64,000 bases of DNA from Streptomyces sp. NRRL F-5126 (GCF_000721265.1 NZ_JOFZ01000001.1:744001-808000); one strand, 5' to 3'. Counted from the stretch's first letter, positions 7,806-17,035 are shown. The notes: generated by a model from the sequence alone, not told the origin. A program made the numbers and translations.

Positions 7806-8483
7806 TTACTCGTGGGCGCTGATCTGACCGTCGTCGCCGAGCACGAAGTACGTGCCGTTGGACTGGCCCCCGGCGTCGCGTCCGCCGTCGCCCTGCTTCG
7901 CCTCCAACGTGCCCACCGTGCCTTCCTCACCGCCGCTTATCTCCGCGCGGTAGTGGAACTCGCCGAGCTTCGTGACCTTGGCCGTCCAACCGCCCGCGAC
8001 GGTGAATGTGCCCGGCCCCTGCTTCGCGCCGCCCTCCCAGGAATGGATCCGGCCGTCCAGTGTGAGCACGATGAACATGTCGTTGGCATCGAGACCGTCC
8101 ACGTGTCCGTTCGTCGTCTCCAGGCTGGCGAAGGGCTGCCCGTCGGCGGTGACCTTGGCGACGTAGTGCGTGTCGCCGAGCTTGTAGATCTTGGCTGTGC
8201 TGCCGTCGACGAGGGTCTCGGTACGGATCAGCGTTCCCTTGGTGGCCGGTGTGGTGGCGGCGGACGCGGACGCGTTCGAGGCGGGCGAGCTCCCGCTGTC
8301 TGCCGGGCTGCCCGCCGAACCGGCCGGGCTCGAGTGGCTTGAGGGTGCGGCGGAACCGGCGGCGCTGGACGGGGCGCTACTCGCCGACGTGCTTGAGCCT
8401 GAGTCGGCTGGGCCGCAGGCAGTAGCAAGGAACGCGGCGGCGACGCCGATGGCTGCAGCGGCGAAGGCGTGACGGCGGTTCAT
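7806..8483 (-). CDS. Secreted lipoprotein with two related beta-rich repeats
   Basis: A 225-residue protein; ATG 8483 is preceded by an AGGGGAG-type site, and the longer frame is ignored. It has a signal peptide (MNRRHAFAAAAIGVAAAFL) with lipobox LATAC, then a Ser/Ala/Pro-rich linker of about 60 residues. Two ~60-residue repeats follow: AKIYKLGDTHYVAKV...FIVLTLDGRIHSWE and AKVTKLGEFHYRAEI...YFVLGDDGQISAHE. The product should be tethered to the outer face of the membrane. Function not recognised. The next gene upstream is the LPMO on the same strand, 233 bases away, so co-expression is possible but not shown. Confidence 0.75.
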   Translation of the reverse strand: MNRRHAFAAAAIGVAAAFLATACGPADSGSSTSASSAPSSAAGSAAPSSHSSPAGSAGSPADSGSSPASNASASAATTPATKGTLIRTETLVDGSTAKIYKLGDTHYVAKVTADGQPFASLETTNGHVDGLDANDMFIVLTLDGRIHSWEGGAKQGPGTFTVAGGWTAKVTKLGEFHYRAEISGGEEGTVGTLEAKQGDGGRDAGGQSNGTYFVLGDDGQISAHE

Positions 8484-8625
8484 GGATCTCCCCTGGCAGT
8501 GAAGCCGACCTTGGTACTGACCTGACGCCAAGGAGGACATCGAGCTGCCGGGACGGGGTTCCGCCGCATGCCCGATGGTTCCGCACCGTGACAACCGGCA
8601 TACGGCGAAGACAAACTTCCCGCCG

Positions 8626-8668
8626 CGGACCGGGGACCGCGGACCGGGGACCGCGGACCCGCGACCCG
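8626..8668 (+). repeat. 14-bp GC-rich tandem repeat
   Basis: A unit close to ggaccggggaccgc is repeated about 2.5-3 times between the lipoprotein and LPMO genes. No function evident. Confidence 0.6.
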
Positions 8669-8716
8669 AGGGGCGTCGCGCCCTGCGCGACGCCCCTGCT
8701 GTGGGCGAAGCCGCGG

Positions 8717-9433
8717 TTACGTCGTCGTGCAGGGCCCCAGGTCGGTCCAGGCGCCCCACTGGCCGCTGGTGGTGGGATCCTCGCCGGTCACCCACCACTT
8801 GGCGCGCCACGTGTGGTCGTCCCGGGTGACGGTGTCACCGTCGTTGTAGACGGTCCCGGCGTCCCAGGCCGGCGCGGTGCAGGCGCCCGGTCCTGTGGGG
8901 CCGCCTCCGCCGCCGTTGCCGCTGATGTCCACGTCGACGCAGGCGTAGAAGGCGTTGGCCGTGTCGGCGATGTTCCACACGGCGAGCACCTTCTGGCGTC
9001 CGGTGATGCTGCCGAAGTTCACCTGGTGGGTGACCGTCGCGCCGGGCTTTGCGCCTCCGTCGTAGAACTCCGCAACCTTCTGGCCTGCGACGAAGTACTG
9101 CCAATTGCTGGTGGCGTGCCGCGCCAGCAGACGCCAGGTGAAGGTGGTCGTGCTGTCGACAGGGGTGACCGTCCAATTCTTGCTGTCGTCGTCGAGTTCG
9201 GCGAACTCCGGGTTGCCGCCGCTGCAACTGGTCAGGCCCTTTGGCCCCTCCACGCTCTGCGGCTCGTACTTGATGGGCCCGCACTCGACGACGCCCGCGG
9301 CACACTGCGCCTGGCGGCTGGGGGGTGACGAGACGTATCCGTGCGCACTGGCTGTGGTGGCCGGAAGGCACACCGCCACAAGGGGAGCGATACCCACGCC
9401 GATCACGGCGGCAAGTCTTCGCTTGAGGTGCAT
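8717..9433 (-). CDS. AA10 lytic polysaccharide monooxygenase with C-terminal CBM5/12
   Basis: A 238-residue secreted copper enzyme. ATG 9433 is chosen for the AGGAGCT site. Signal peptide residues 1-30 end in TTASA, leaving His31 (HGYVSSPPSR) as the mature N-terminus; with His106 (LLARHATSNW) it forms the histidine brace. AA10 enzymes oxidatively cleave chitin or cellulose. After a Gly-rich linker, residues ~185-235 (CTAPAWDAGTVYNDGD...HTWRAKWWVTGEDP...WGAW) form a CBM5/12 chitin-binding module. Together with the neighbouring chitin-binding enzymes this favours chitin as substrate, which is an inference. Confidence 0.92.
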   Translation of the reverse strand: MHLKRRLAAVIGVGIAPLVAVCLPATTASAHGYVSSPPSRQAQCAAGVVECGPIKYEPQSVEGPKGLTSCSGGNPEFAELDDDSKNWTVTPVDSTTTFTWRLLARHATSNWQYFVAGQKVAEFYDGGAKPGATVTHQVNFGSITGRQKVLAVWNIADTANAFYACVDVDISGNGGGGGPTGPGACTAPAWDAGTVYNDGDTVTRDDHTWRAKWWVTGEDPTTSGQWGAWTDLGPCTTT

Positions 9434-9560
9434 GTCAGCTCCTGGGCTGTCGGGGGACGGCATGGGAACGGTGCGGGGGGAAGCGATCGGCGTGTTCTTC
9501 CGGGCGTCGACGGTGGTGGGCGGCGCCCGGAGTTTTTTGCACCTCCCCCTGGTGGTGTGG

Positions 9561-10433
9561 TCAGACGCGCTGCCAGAGCGCCGGTACGTTCGGGGGCTCC
9601 CAGCCGGCCATCGACGTGTGGGCCTGGACGCATCGGTACGTCACCGAGTCGTAGGTCACCTGGTCGCCCGCCCGGTAGGCGGTGCCGGCCGCCCAGGTGC
9701 CGCTTTTGCCGGGCGGCGGGTTGGTGGGCGGGGTGGTGGAGCCGTCGACGTCCAGGACGAAGTCGAAGGTCGCCTGCTCGCCGGAGTCGACCTGCTGCAC
9801 CGTCATCTGGAGCCGGACGTCGTAGTACGCGTCCGTGCTGTTCCTGGGTTCGCCGGGGAAGTACAGCTGTGTGGTGAGGATGGGCTGCCCCGGTGCCTGG
9901 ACCTTGACGTGGATGTGCCGGGTGCGGCCCGGGTACAGGCCGGGCACGATCGTGGTCAGCGTGAACTCGCCCTGCTTCGTGCTGAACTGGTGTCCGCGCA
10001 GCGTGAAGCCGGTCATGTCGTACGCGCCGCTGTCGTCGGCCTGCCAGAAGTCCAGCAGGGCGCCGGATATCGGAGCGCAGTCCCGGCCGAAGACGTAGCC
10101 GCTGACGGTGAGCGGTGTGCCCGGCATGCCGGAGCCGACGAGGTCGGTCCTGAGCGGTGAGTCCGGCTTGAAGTAGGGCCCCTCGATGTTCGGGATGGTG
10201 GGCTCGTCACCGTCGTGGCACGCCGGGGTGGGAGCCAGGGGGCGGGCTGCCGGGCGACGGGCCGGGGCGGCCGAGCGGTCGCGGTCGCGGGCCCAGGCCA
10301 CTCCACCGCCCGTCACCAACGGAACGGCGCTGGTCAGGAATGCCGCCTTGATCACGCTCTTCCGGCTGATCCCCCGGCTCTCACCGGGTACGGAACTGCC
10401 GGAGCGGTCGGTCTCGTCGTGGGGGGTGGGCAC
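9561..10433 (-). CDS. Secreted intradiol ring-cleavage dioxygenase fused to CBM5/12
   Basis: A 290-residue protein. GTG 10433 is chosen for the AAGGAG site. The N-terminus carries a Tat-like RK signal (ISRKSVIKAAFLTSAVPLV). The catalytic domain (~75-225) has the non-haem iron ligands of intradiol dioxygenases: Tyr138 (DSGAYDM), Tyr167, His173 and His175 (PGLYPGRTRHIHVKV). Residues ~245-290 (GTWAAGTAYRAGDQVTYDSV...CVQAHTSMAGWEPP) are a CBM5/12 module. An extracellular dioxygenase-CBM fusion of this architecture is known from Streptomyces sp. SirexAA-E, where it cleaves catechols derived from lignin. AraC gene upstream is the likely regulator. Confidence 0.9.
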   Translation of the reverse strand: MPTPHDETDRSGSSVPGESRGISRKSVIKAAFLTSAVPLVTGGGVAWARDRDRSAAPARRPAARPLAPTPACHDGDEPTIPNIEGPYFKPDSPLRTDLVGSGMPGTPLTVSGYVFGRDCAPISGALLDFWQADDSGAYDMTGFTLRGHQFSTKQGEFTLTTIVPGLYPGRTRHIHVKVQAPGQPILTTQLYFPGEPRNSTDAYYDVRLQMTVQQVDSGEQATFDFVLDVDGSTTPPTNPPPGKSGTWAAGTAYRAGDQVTYDSVTYRCVQAHTSMAGWEPPNVPALWQRV

Positions 10434-10449
10434 AGTGATCTCCTTCGCC

Positions 10450-10511
10450 GGATACGGACGGATGCGGACGGATGCGGCCCGGATGCGGCCCGGATGCGGC
10501 CCGGATGCGGA
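10450..10511 (+). repeat. 11-bp tandem repeats upstream of the dioxygenase
   Basis: Units of the form ggatgcggccc or ggatgcggacg are repeated about five times, ending 17 bases before the dioxygenase start codon on the other strand. They fall in its 5' region and may influence its expression; no function is shown. Confidence 0.7.
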
Positions 10512-10561
10512 ACGTCTCTCGAGGGCTGCGTGCGCAGCCGCGTGCGGGGCTGCGTGCGAAT

Positions 10562-11521
10562 CTACGCAGGCCAACGAGTGCTTCCGAGGGACCGCTCTGC
10601 GGGATCGTGGTGCTTTTCGCCGACCGCCCGGCGGAACTCCGGGCGCAACTCACGGCAGAACTCCCGGCGGAACTGTCCCGGAGACACTCCGGTCTCCCTG
10701 CGGAAGAAGCGGCAGAAGTACGCCGGGTCACAGAACCCGACCGCCGTGGCCACCTGTCGGATCGTCAGGTCCGTGCCGGCGATGAGGCGTTTGGACTCCA
10801 GGATCTGCTGCGCCCGGATCAGCTGTCCCGGCGTCCTCCCCGTCCCCCGCTTGACCACGTCGTGCAGGTAGCTCGTCGAGACGCCCAGCTCGCGTGCGTA
10901 CTCCTCGACCGAGCGCGGCCCGGGGTCAGATCGCTCCATCAACCGGCGGAAGTGGTCATTCAGTTCGGCGCCCCTGCCCCCGGTGTCCACGGCTTCGCCC
11001 GAGGGGGCCTCGCGGTCAGTCATCCGTAACCACGACAGCAGCAGGATGTGCAGGTAGGACGAGAGGATGCTGATGTGTCCCGCGGCGGCCGAGCGGTACT
11101 CGCGGTCCAGTTCCCTCAGCAGGGCCCGCAGGTCCGCCGCCTCGGTCCTGCCCGGGCGCAGCCGCGGCCGGGCACTGAGCGTACGGATGACCTCGGCGTC
11201 CCCGTGGTGGGTGAGCAGGAAGTCCTCGTCGAAGAGCAGCACCCATCCGGCGATGCCCCGGGCGTTGTGCCACTGGTGCACCTGGCCGGGGACCAGCGCG
11301 TAGAGGCACGGCGGGTCCAGGTCCTGCCGCACGAGGTCCACCACGTGCGCGCCGCTGCCTCGGGTCACCAGCCCGATCTCGTAGAAGCTGTGCCGATGCG
11401 GGAAGTCGGCCCTGGCCAGCGGGCCGATGGTGTCGAACGAACCGATGGCGAAGGGGAGCACCCCGGGCCGCGTGACGTCCAGGCTGTGCGTCTCCAGTGT
11501 CTCGCCCGCGATGCCGGCCAT
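10562..11521 (-). CDS. AraC family transcriptional regulator
   Basis: A 319-residue protein with an N-terminal cupin sensor (FPHRHSFYEIGLVTRGSG...LVPGQVHQWHNA) and a C-terminal double helix-turn-helix at ~210-305 (SVEEYARELGVSTSYLHDVVKRGTGRTP ... TIRQVATAVGFCDPAYFCRFFRRETGVSPGQFR, given in parts). The C-terminal tail is Arg-rich. It lies 46 bases after the large LuxR gene and 128 bases before the dioxygenase, all on the minus strand. It most likely activates the dioxygenase in response to an aromatic or sugar ligand, an inference from adjacency. Confidence 0.88.
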   Translation of the reverse strand: MAGIAGETLETHSLDVTRPGVLPFAIGSFDTIGPLARADFPHRHSFYEIGLVTRGSGAHVVDLVRQDLDPPCLYALVPGQVHQWHNARGIAGWVLLFDEDFLLTHHGDAEVIRTLSARPRLRPGRTEAADLRALLRELDREYRSAAAGHISILSSYLHILLLSWLRMTDREAPSGEAVDTGGRGAELNDHFRRLMERSDPGPRSVEEYARELGVSTSYLHDVVKRGTGRTPGQLIRAQQILESKRLIAGTDLTIRQVATAVGFCDPAYFCRFFRRETGVSPGQFRREFCRELRPEFRRAVGEKHHDPAERSLGSTRWPA

Positions 11522-11567
11522 GCCGTGTCCCCTCTGCTTCGATAGCCCGGCCGCCCCGCCGCGGCGC

Positions 11568-14531
11568 CTATGTCGTAGGCCGCGCCATGACGATGCGGGT
11601 GATGTCGACGCGCGACTTGGCGCCGAACTTGCGGTAGACGCGGGTGAGCGCCGCCTCGACGGTCTTCACACTGAGCGCCAGGCCCGCCGCGATCTCCCGG
11701 TTGGTGGCGCCCTGTGCGACGCGGGCGACCACGCTGCGCTCTGTCGGGGTGAGACGATCCGACCAGCACATCTCCTCGGGGAGGCGAACCGAGCGGTCCC
11801 CTGAACGGTCCCGCTCGGCACAGGTCAGCGAAACCCAGGCCCTGGCGCCCGCCTTGGTGAAGATCCGCAGTGCCTCGTCGAAGGCGGCGTGTGACAGCGC
11901 TCCGTCGCCGAGACGCCCGCGGACCCTGCCGAGCGCCACTCTGGTGCGGGCCTCCTCCAGGGGGTACCCGGCGGCCCTGAGGCGAGCCGCGGCGTCCTCG
12001 TATCCGGCTGCCGCCGCGCCGAGTTCGCCGCGGGCCTCACTGACCGCGGCTGCCGCCCGGCCGAGCGCGGCGAGCACGCCCCGCCGCCCCAGCCGCGCGG
12101 CCTGAGAGCGTGCCCTGGCGATGACGGCCTCCGCCTCGTCCGTCGCTCCACTGTGCGCAAGAGCCTCCGCGAGGTCGGCGTGCCAACGCCGGGTCGCCGG
12201 GTCCCGCTGCCCCTGGACGGTCTCCAACTGAGCCGTGCGCCTGAGCAGTTCCACTGCCTGTTGGGTCTGCCCGCCGAACAGTCTGATCCTTCCCTCCGCA
12301 TGCAGGGCGCGGGGCAGGAAGAGCCTGTCGTCGTCGTCCTCGCTGTGCTGCCTGGCGGCCTCGGCCGCGGCGAGCGCCTGGCTCAGGCTGCCGCCCGCGG
12401 TCTCGGCCAGCGAGACGGCGTACCAGGCCGGGCCCTGGCTCAGCCCGGCCTGTTCGACGATGCGCAGGCTCTGCCGGGCGATGGTCAGTGCCTGCCCGCA
12501 GCGGCCGCGCTGGATCTCGACCTGCGCGAGTCCGATCAGGCACTGGCTGAGGCTGTCGGCCGAGCCTCGTTGCCGCAGCGTGTAGACGAGGGTGCGCAGC
12601 TCGGCCCTGGCCTCGTCCAAGCGGTCGTGCACCAGGTGGAATCGGTGCTTGAGGTAGATCGGGCCGTTGTGGTGCGCCATGGCGTGCACATCGTGTGGTG
12701 TGGCGAGAGCGGCGGCGAGGGTCCTCTCCGCCTCCGGCAGTCCCAGGAAGAGTTCCAGGGCCGCTTGCTGGGTCAGCGCCATGAGCTCGGTCCTGCGATC
12801 GCCCGCGCGCGCCGCGAGTGCGGCGGCGCGGACGGCGTGACCGTGCCCGCGGGCCGCCGAGCCACCCACCATCCACTCGCGCCAGCTCATCCGGTAGTGG
12901 AGCTGGGCCAGCAGACCGGGGTCCCGGCCCGCGTCACGCACCGCCTCGGGGAAGACGTCCGCGATCTCGGCCATCGCCTGACCGCACGAGTCGACGATCA
13001 CGTTCCAGGCGCGTACGCGCTCGGCGGGCCGGTCGGCGTCGCCCAGCACCTCGTAGGCGAGTTGTCTGGCGAGGTCGAAGTGCCCGGCATCGAGGGCGTC
13101 CTCGGCGGCGGTGAGCCGGCGGTGTGTGTCGACGTGCGGCTCGCCGGCCGGTGTGTACTCGGCGGCCAGACGCCCGAGTTTCGCCGCGGTCCCCGGAGCG
13201 CCGCGGCGGCGTGCGGCGGAGGCCGCGTCGGCGAGCCGGGCCGCAACCGCCGGATCGGGGCCCGCTGTGAACCGGGCGATGTGCTGGGCGCGCTCGACCG
13301 CGTCGTAGGTCGCGTCGGCCAGTGCGCGGTGTGCGTTCACCTGGAGCTCGTACGGGGTCTCGGCCCGCAGCACCATCGGCGTGAGCGGGTCGAGGAATCT
13401 GATGATCCCGTCGCCCGGAGCCTGGAGGATGCCGTGCCGGACGCAGGTGTCGATGTCGGCCGGGGCGTGTTGGCAGCCCGCGCGCCGCAGCAGGTCAACC
13501 GTGGGACGTGCGGCGGCGTTCGCGGTGACGAGTGCCTGCCGCGCGCTGGGTGGCAGGGCGTCGATCCGGTCGAGGATCGGTCGGCGCAGGCAGTCCGGGA
13601 CGGGGAGGGGCTCCGTGGCTTCCGGCAGGGACGCTCCGTCGATCCGGACGCGCTCGTCGAGCGCCGAGCTGAGGTCCAGCACCGTGCGCGGGTTTCCGCC
13701 GCCTGCCCGGTGCAGACGTGCGACGAGCTGCCGTGGCCATAGCGGGCGGCCGTGCCTCTCCAGCATCTCGGCGACCTCACGGGCGGTCATGGGTGGCACC
13801 GGTACCCTGCGGACCGGCCCTGGACACAGCTTCTCGGCGCTCACCGGCCCGCCCGGCGGGTGGTCCTCGGCGTGTCCGGGCTCGTCCCCGGCCGCGCCCG
13901 TCCGCAGCGCGACGAGCACAGCGGGCCCGGGTCGGCGTCCGGGCCCTGACCCGGGCCCGGGTCGGCGTCCGGGTCCAGGTCCGAGTCCAGGTCCGGTTCC
14001 GGGTCCGGAACCGGCGCGTCTGGCGAGGGACATGAGGATCTCCGCCGTCGGTACGTCGAGCCACTGCGCGTCGTCGATGACCAGCAGGACCGGGCCGGCG
14101 CCGCTCAGCAGGGCGAGTACCTTGCCGACGGCGATGCGCAGGACCAGCGCGTCACGGCCGATGGCCGGATCGCTCCCCGAGGACGGCGAGCTCCGCAGCA
14201 GCGCTGCCTTGAGCACGGCTTCCTCGTGGGCCTCAAGACCGGCGAGGATGTCGTCGCCGACGGTGGCGAGCAGATCGATGAGCCCGAGGAAGGGGCTGTC
14301 CCGTTCGGACGGGGTGGGTGAGCAGCGCAGGATCCGGTGGCCGCTGGAGCCCAGTTCCGCCGTCAGCTGGGACACCACCGTGGTCCTGCCGATGCCGGCA
14401 GGACCGGTGAGGAGGGCACCACCCCCTGCGGTGAGATGGACCCGGACAGTCTCGCACAGGGCGTCCCGCCGCACGGTGGGCGATTCGTGGCCTGCCGGGC
14501 TCTGGGACGGCAGGGTGGTCGGCTCGGTCAT
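11568..14531 (-). CDS. Large LuxR (LAL-type) transcriptional regulator
   Basis: A 987-residue regulator with an N-terminal AAA/STAND ATPase: Walker A GPAGIGRTT (43-51) and Walker B VLLVIDDAQ (148-156), then TPR-like helices and a C-terminal LuxR HTH (TPTERSVVARVAQGATNREI...ALSVKTVEAALTRVYRKFG). The Walker A lysine is replaced by Arg49, which would be expected to weaken ATP hydrolysis. A Pro-Gly-Arg repeat (~174-203) interrupts the ATPase domain. LAL regulators respond to sugars and activate nearby genes. The AraC gene follows on the same strand. A possible DasR-type site lies upstream at 14634-14649. Confidence 0.88.
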   Translation of the reverse strand: MTEPTTLPSQSPAGHESPTVRRDALCETVRVHLTAGGGALLTGPAGIGRTTVVSQLTAELGSSGHRILRCSPTPSERDSPFLGLIDLLATVGDDILAGLEAHEEAVLKAALLRSSPSSGSDPAIGRDALVLRIAVGKVLALLSGAGPVLLVIDDAQWLDVPTAEILMSLARRAGSGPGTGPGLGPGPGRRPGPGSGPGRRPGPAVLVALRTGAAGDEPGHAEDHPPGGPVSAEKLCPGPVRRVPVPPMTAREVAEMLERHGRPLWPRQLVARLHRAGGGNPRTVLDLSSALDERVRIDGASLPEATEPLPVPDCLRRPILDRIDALPPSARQALVTANAAARPTVDLLRRAGCQHAPADIDTCVRHGILQAPGDGIIRFLDPLTPMVLRAETPYELQVNAHRALADATYDAVERAQHIARFTAGPDPAVAARLADAASAARRRGAPGTAAKLGRLAAEYTPAGEPHVDTHRRLTAAEDALDAGHFDLARQLAYEVLGDADRPAERVRAWNVIVDSCGQAMAEIADVFPEAVRDAGRDPGLLAQLHYRMSWREWMVGGSAARGHGHAVRAAALAARAGDRRTELMALTQQAALELFLGLPEAERTLAAALATPHDVHAMAHHNGPIYLKHRFHLVHDRLDEARAELRTLVYTLRQRGSADSLSQCLIGLAQVEIQRGRCGQALTIARQSLRIVEQAGLSQGPAWYAVSLAETAGGSLSQALAAAEAARQHSEDDDDRLFLPRALHAEGRIRLFGGQTQQAVELLRRTAQLETVQGQRDPATRRWHADLAEALAHSGATDEAEAVIARARSQAARLGRRGVLAALGRAAAAVSEARGELGAAAAGYEDAAARLRAAGYPLEEARTRVALGRVRGRLGDGALSHAAFDEALRIFTKAGARAWVSLTCAERDRSGDRSVRLPEEMCWSDRLTPTERSVVARVAQGATNREIAAGLALSVKTVEAALTRVYRKFGAKSRVDITRIVMARPTT

Positions 14532-14633
14532 CGCAAGCCCCTCCGGACACAGCTTCCTTCACGCCGCAGGCCCCGATCATGAGCCTGCCATCCGTGACCC
14601 TGGTGCCGCGGCGAATGTAGGTCTGTCCCGGAC

Positions 14634-14649
14634 AGTGGTCAAGACCCTT
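14634..14649 (-). promoter_or_regulatory. Possible DasR-like (dre) site upstream of the LuxR gene
   Basis: AGTGGTCAAGACCCTT shares the 11-base core TGGTCAAGACC with the stronger site at 21998-22013. The dyad is incomplete on the right side. It overlaps a small perfect palindrome, CTGTCC-C-GGACAG, at 14623-14635, roughly 95 bases upstream of the start codon. Confidence 0.35.
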
Positions 14650-14754
14650 GAAAATGAGGGCTCCGGGGGCCGGGCATGAGGACCGAGCCGCTGGTGGAGA
14701 GGCCAACGGCTCGGCCGTATGCGGGTGTTGCCTCAACGCACGCGCCTCAGCGGG

Positions 14755-14788
14755 CGGTGCGGTTCAGCAGACGGTGCGGTTCAGCGGA
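14755..14788 (+). repeat. Two 17-bp tandem repeats
   Basis: CGGTGCGGTTCAGC(A/G)GA is repeated twice, just beyond the 3' end of the metalloprotease gene. No function evident. Confidence 0.6.
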
Positions 14789-14797
14789 CGAGGTGCT

Positions 14798-17035
14798 TCA
14801 GCAGGCTCCCTGGTCCTTCCAGACTGCCCAGGATCCCGCGGCGCCCGGTTCGGCGCCGGTCGAGTACCACTGGGACGCCCACTTGTGGCCGTTGTACGAG
14901 ACCTGGTCGCCCGGCCCGTAACTGGTCGTCGAGTTCCAGGCAGGCAGATCGCCGCAGCCTTCCGGCGGCGGGGTGCCGTCGCTGACGGTCCAGGTGAAGG
15001 CGGCCTTACCGGTCGCGTTGTCGGTGTTCTTCGCCGTGACGTTCACGGACGAGGTGCCCGCGGTGGTCGGGGTGCCCGTGATGCGGCCGGTGGAGGAGTT
15101 GATGGACAGCCCGGCGGGCAGGCCGGTCGCGCTGTAGGTGAGCGTCTCGCCACCGGGGTCGCTCGCCTGGATCTGCAGCGAGACCGCGGTGCCGACGGCA
15201 GTCGTCTGGTTCCCCGGGTTGGTCACCGAGGGCGAGCCCGGGTTGCTGTCGCACGTGCCGGGGACCGGGTCGGAGCCGGTGACGCTGACCGCCGCCCAGG
15301 CGGCGTCGATGGTGTTGTACTCGGTGCAGTGCGCGCCGTAGAGGTCGGCCGCCGCCCGCAGCGAGTCGATGCGGGCCTGGTGGTAGTTCTCGGCGCTGTT
15401 GGCGTAGGAGGCCAGCGCCTTGTACCAGATCTTCGCGGCCTTGTCGTTGCCGATGCCGGTGACCGTGGAGTTGTTGCAGGTCGGGCTGTTGCCGTAGCCG
15501 TGGTTGCCGCTACCGACCGCGGCGAGGAAGAACCAGTGGTTCAACGGGCCCATCGAGTAGTGCGGGTCGAGGCTGCCGTTGTTGCTGTTCCAGCAGTTGG
15601 GCGATGAGCCGTCGAGCGACGGGTTGTACATGTAACGCAGCGGCTGGTTGTTTCCGCTGATGTTGATGAGCTCGCCCATGGTGTAGTCGGGTGTGTCCAC
15701 GGGGTTGTTGGCGTAGAACTCGACCATGGTGCCGAAGATGTCGCTGGTGCCCTCGTTCAGTCCGCCGGTCTCGCCGGTCTCGTCCCAGCCGGTGAGCGCG
15801 CCGCTCACGCCGTGGCTCATCTCATGGCCGGCCACGTCGAGTTCGACCAGCGGGCGTGCGTTGCCCTGCCCGTCGCCGTACGTCATCTTGGAGCCGTCCC
15901 AGAAGGCGTTCACGTAGGCGTTGCCGTAGTGGGTCAGCGAGGGCACGCCCCTGCCGTCACCGAAGATGCCGTTGCGGCCCTGGACGTTCTTGTAGTAGTC
16001 GAACGTCTCCGCGGCGCCGTAGTGCGCGTCGACGCCGGCGGATGCCGGGTCGCTGTTGGACCCGTTGCCGAAGGTGCCGCTGGAACTGGTGTAGATGGTG
16101 CCTGTACCGCTGGTGGCGTGGTTGAGGTTGGTGGTGTAGCCGTTGCCGTGCGCCGGGTCCTGCATCGCGTAGCCGCCGCCGGACTGGGTGACGTCGATGG
16201 GGACCTGGCCGCTGTAGATCGAGTCGCCGTTGACTGCCACGGTGGGGTTGGCCGCGGCCTTGTGGGCTGTGGCGGCCGGAGCGGCGGCGTGCGTGGCTTT
16301 CGTGGCCGCGTGCGTGGCCTTCGTGGCGTTCGTGGCGACGTGCGTGGCGTTCGTGGCCGCGAAGGTGTCCACGTCGTCGCTGGTCCTGACGACCTTCCCG
16401 GTACGGGCGTCCACCAGGACGTGCAGTCGACTCGGGGTCTGATCGGGGCGTATGCCGCTGACGACCGTCTCCCACACCAGGGTGGCGTTGGTGCCCTTCA
16501 TCCGCACGGCGAGGTGCGGTGTGGACACCGAGGCGATGTGGCCGTCGAACGCGGCCCTCGACACCTTGGCGGCGCGGGATGCGGGCAGTTCGGGCTTGGT
16601 GGAGACCGATGCGGACGTCTTCGAGCCGGTGGCCAGCGACGCGTACGTGCCGTCCTTCTTCAGCTGCACGATGACGTCGCCGCCGTAGGCCGGCAGGCCC
16701 TTGTACGTCCGGTCGAATCGGACGGAGGCGGACCCGTCACGGTCGACGACGAGGTTCCTGACCTTGAACGCGTCCCCGCGGGACGTGTGCGCGGCGCCTC
16801 CGTGGGCGGCCAACGCCTCCTGTGCGTCGTCCACGACCCGGCTGCGGACGGCGGACGACGGATTGGCCGTGTACGGCGCCGCGTCGAAGGCATCAGGGCC
16901 CGCCGCCGGATGCGAGGCGGGCCCGGGAGCCGAGGGCGGCGCCGGAGCCGCTGTCGCGGCGGGCAGGGCGATAGCGGACGCGGAGACACAGGCCAGGATG
17001 ACCGTCATGAGTCTCGCGGTTCTTCGTATGTACAT
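14798..17035 (-). CDS. Secreted M4 (thermolysin-like) metalloprotease with Ig-like and CBM5/12 domains
   Basis: A 745-residue protein. ATG 17035 is chosen for a GAAGGAAA site and for the signal peptide it opens (MTVILACVSASAIALPAATA). The FTP/PepSY propeptide spans ~60-225. A low-complexity Ala-Thr-His-Lys linker (~225-262) follows. The catalytic domain has HEMSH at 404-408 and the third zinc ligand Glu428 in NEGTSD. After it come a putative Ig (He_PIG) domain (TAVGTAVSLQIQASDPGGETL...) and a C-terminal CBM5/12 (CGDLPAWNSTTSYGPGDQV...HKWASQWYS). The chitin-binding tail suggests it digests protein within chitinous material such as insect cuticle or fungal wall, an inference. Confidence 0.9.
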   Translation of the reverse strand: MYIRRTARLMTVILACVSASAIALPAATAAPAPPSAPGPASHPAAGPDAFDAAPYTANPSSAVRSRVVDDAQEALAAHGGAAHTSRGDAFKVRNLVVDRDGSASVRFDRTYKGLPAYGGDVIVQLKKDGTYASLATGSKTSASVSTKPELPASRAAKVSRAAFDGHIASVSTPHLAVRMKGTNATLVWETVVSGIRPDQTPSRLHVLVDARTGKVVRTSDDVDTFAATNATHVATNATKATHAATKATHAAAPAATAHKAAANPTVAVNGDSIYSGQVPIDVTQSGGGYAMQDPAHGNGYTTNLNHATSGTGTIYTSSSGTFGNGSNSDPASAGVDAHYGAAETFDYYKNVQGRNGIFGDGRGVPSLTHYGNAYVNAFWDGSKMTYGDGQGNARPLVELDVAGHEMSHGVSGALTGWDETGETGGLNEGTSDIFGTMVEFYANNPVDTPDYTMGELINISGNNQPLRYMYNPSLDGSSPNCWNSNNGSLDPHYSMGPLNHWFFLAAVGSGNHGYGNSPTCNNSTVTGIGNDKAAKIWYKALASYANSAENYHQARIDSLRAAADLYGAHCTEYNTIDAAWAAVSVTGSDPVPGTCDSNPGSPSVTNPGNQTTAVGTAVSLQIQASDPGGETLTYSATGLPAGLSINSSTGRITGTPTTAGTSSVNVTAKNTDNATGKAAFTWTVSDGTPPPEGCGDLPAWNSTTSYGPGDQVSYNGHKWASQWYSTGAEPGAAGSWAVWKDQGAC

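Noticed and set aside
10450..10511. CRISPR array
   Set aside because: The repeats are 11-bp direct tandem units with no spacers and no cas genes nearby.
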